Below are positions 6,155-6,175 of a stretch of DNA of 6,175 bases, piece by piece (position 1 is the first letter of the stretch; the number at the start of each line of letters is the position of its first letter). The stretch is from Thermoplasmata archaeon. Its GTDB lineage: Archaea; Thermoplasmatota; Thermoplasmata; B31-G17. A program made the translations under genes and the position numbers. The notes under the pieces are model-generated. The model ran no database searches. It saw nothing but the letters and a program-made list of their open reading frames with translations, and had not been told where the DNA came from. The stretch is from the NCBI GenBank assembly GCA_003649915.1, contig QMTG01000068.1:1-6175 (forward strand), read 5' to 3'.

Positions 6155-6172
6155 ATATACTTGTGAGTATAT
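6155..6172. promoter_or_regulatory. Perfect 7-bp inverted repeat over the ATPase promoter (candidate operator)
   Basis: ATATACT, a 4-base spacer and AGTATAT form a perfect dyad that overlaps the last five bases of the TATA box and continues downstream of it. A dimeric regulator bound here would block TBP or TFB. A further AGTATA half-site lies at 6125-6130, inside the first codons. The sequence is AT-rich, so chance is possible. Confidence 0.45.
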
Positions 6173-6175
6173 AAA
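6168..6175 (-). promoter_or_regulatory. Archaeal TATA box (box A) of the ATPase gene
   Basis: On the minus strand the sequence is TTTATATA, a close match to the archaeal box A, centred about 35 bases before the ATG. With the usual 25 or so bases from box A to the transcription start, the start site would fall near 6146, giving a very short leader of about ten bases. The BRE would lie beyond the window edge and cannot be checked. Confidence 0.7.

Overview
The window looks archaeal, probably from a Euryarchaeota or Thermoplasmatota lineage. The evidence is the preference for ATA (Ile) and AGG/AGA (Arg) codons, a TTTATATA box with a GTGAT ribosome-binding site ahead of one gene, and two archaeal protein types. 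These are a very large secreted-domain protein ending in a membrane anchor and zinc ribbon, and a DUF234-type P-loop ATPase. The lineage guess is inference; no rRNA or other phylogenetic marker is present.

Layout. Positions 2-4834 (+) are the C-terminal part of one giant cell-surface protein. Its reading frame is open to the left edge, so the real start and any signal peptide lie outside. Reading 5' to 3', it holds the end of an unidentified beta domain, three CARDB-like Ig domains, a short proline linker, a Big_5 (SbsA-type) Ig-like domain and an unassigned beta domain. Seven fibronectin type III repeats follow, then two copies of an acidic Y-x-D-x-D-G-D domain, one transmembrane helix, a Lys triplet and a CPxCG...CPxCG zinc ribbon. 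Positions 4838-6136 (-) encode a complete 432-residue archaeal STAND-like ATPase with a winged helix and a DUF234 C-terminal domain. Its promoter region (TATA box, perfect inverted repeat, SD) occupies the last 39 bases of the window.

The two genes converge with only three bases between their stop codons, so they are not an operon and nothing shows that they act together. The surface protein is best read as an adhesin, stalk or S-layer-associated protein anchored in the cytoplasmic membrane. The ATPase is a family of unknown cellular role, and it shows changes at positions expected to be catalytic both in the P-loop domain and in the nuclease-like C-terminal domain.

No RNA genes, insertion sequences, CRISPR arrays, origins or attachment sites were recognised. 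No gene-free stretch exceeds 40 bases. I do not see convincing evidence of a new multi-gene system. The most interesting points are the cytoplasmic zinc ribbon on a surface protein, the palindrome over the ATPase TATA box, and the degenerate active-site motifs of the ATPase.
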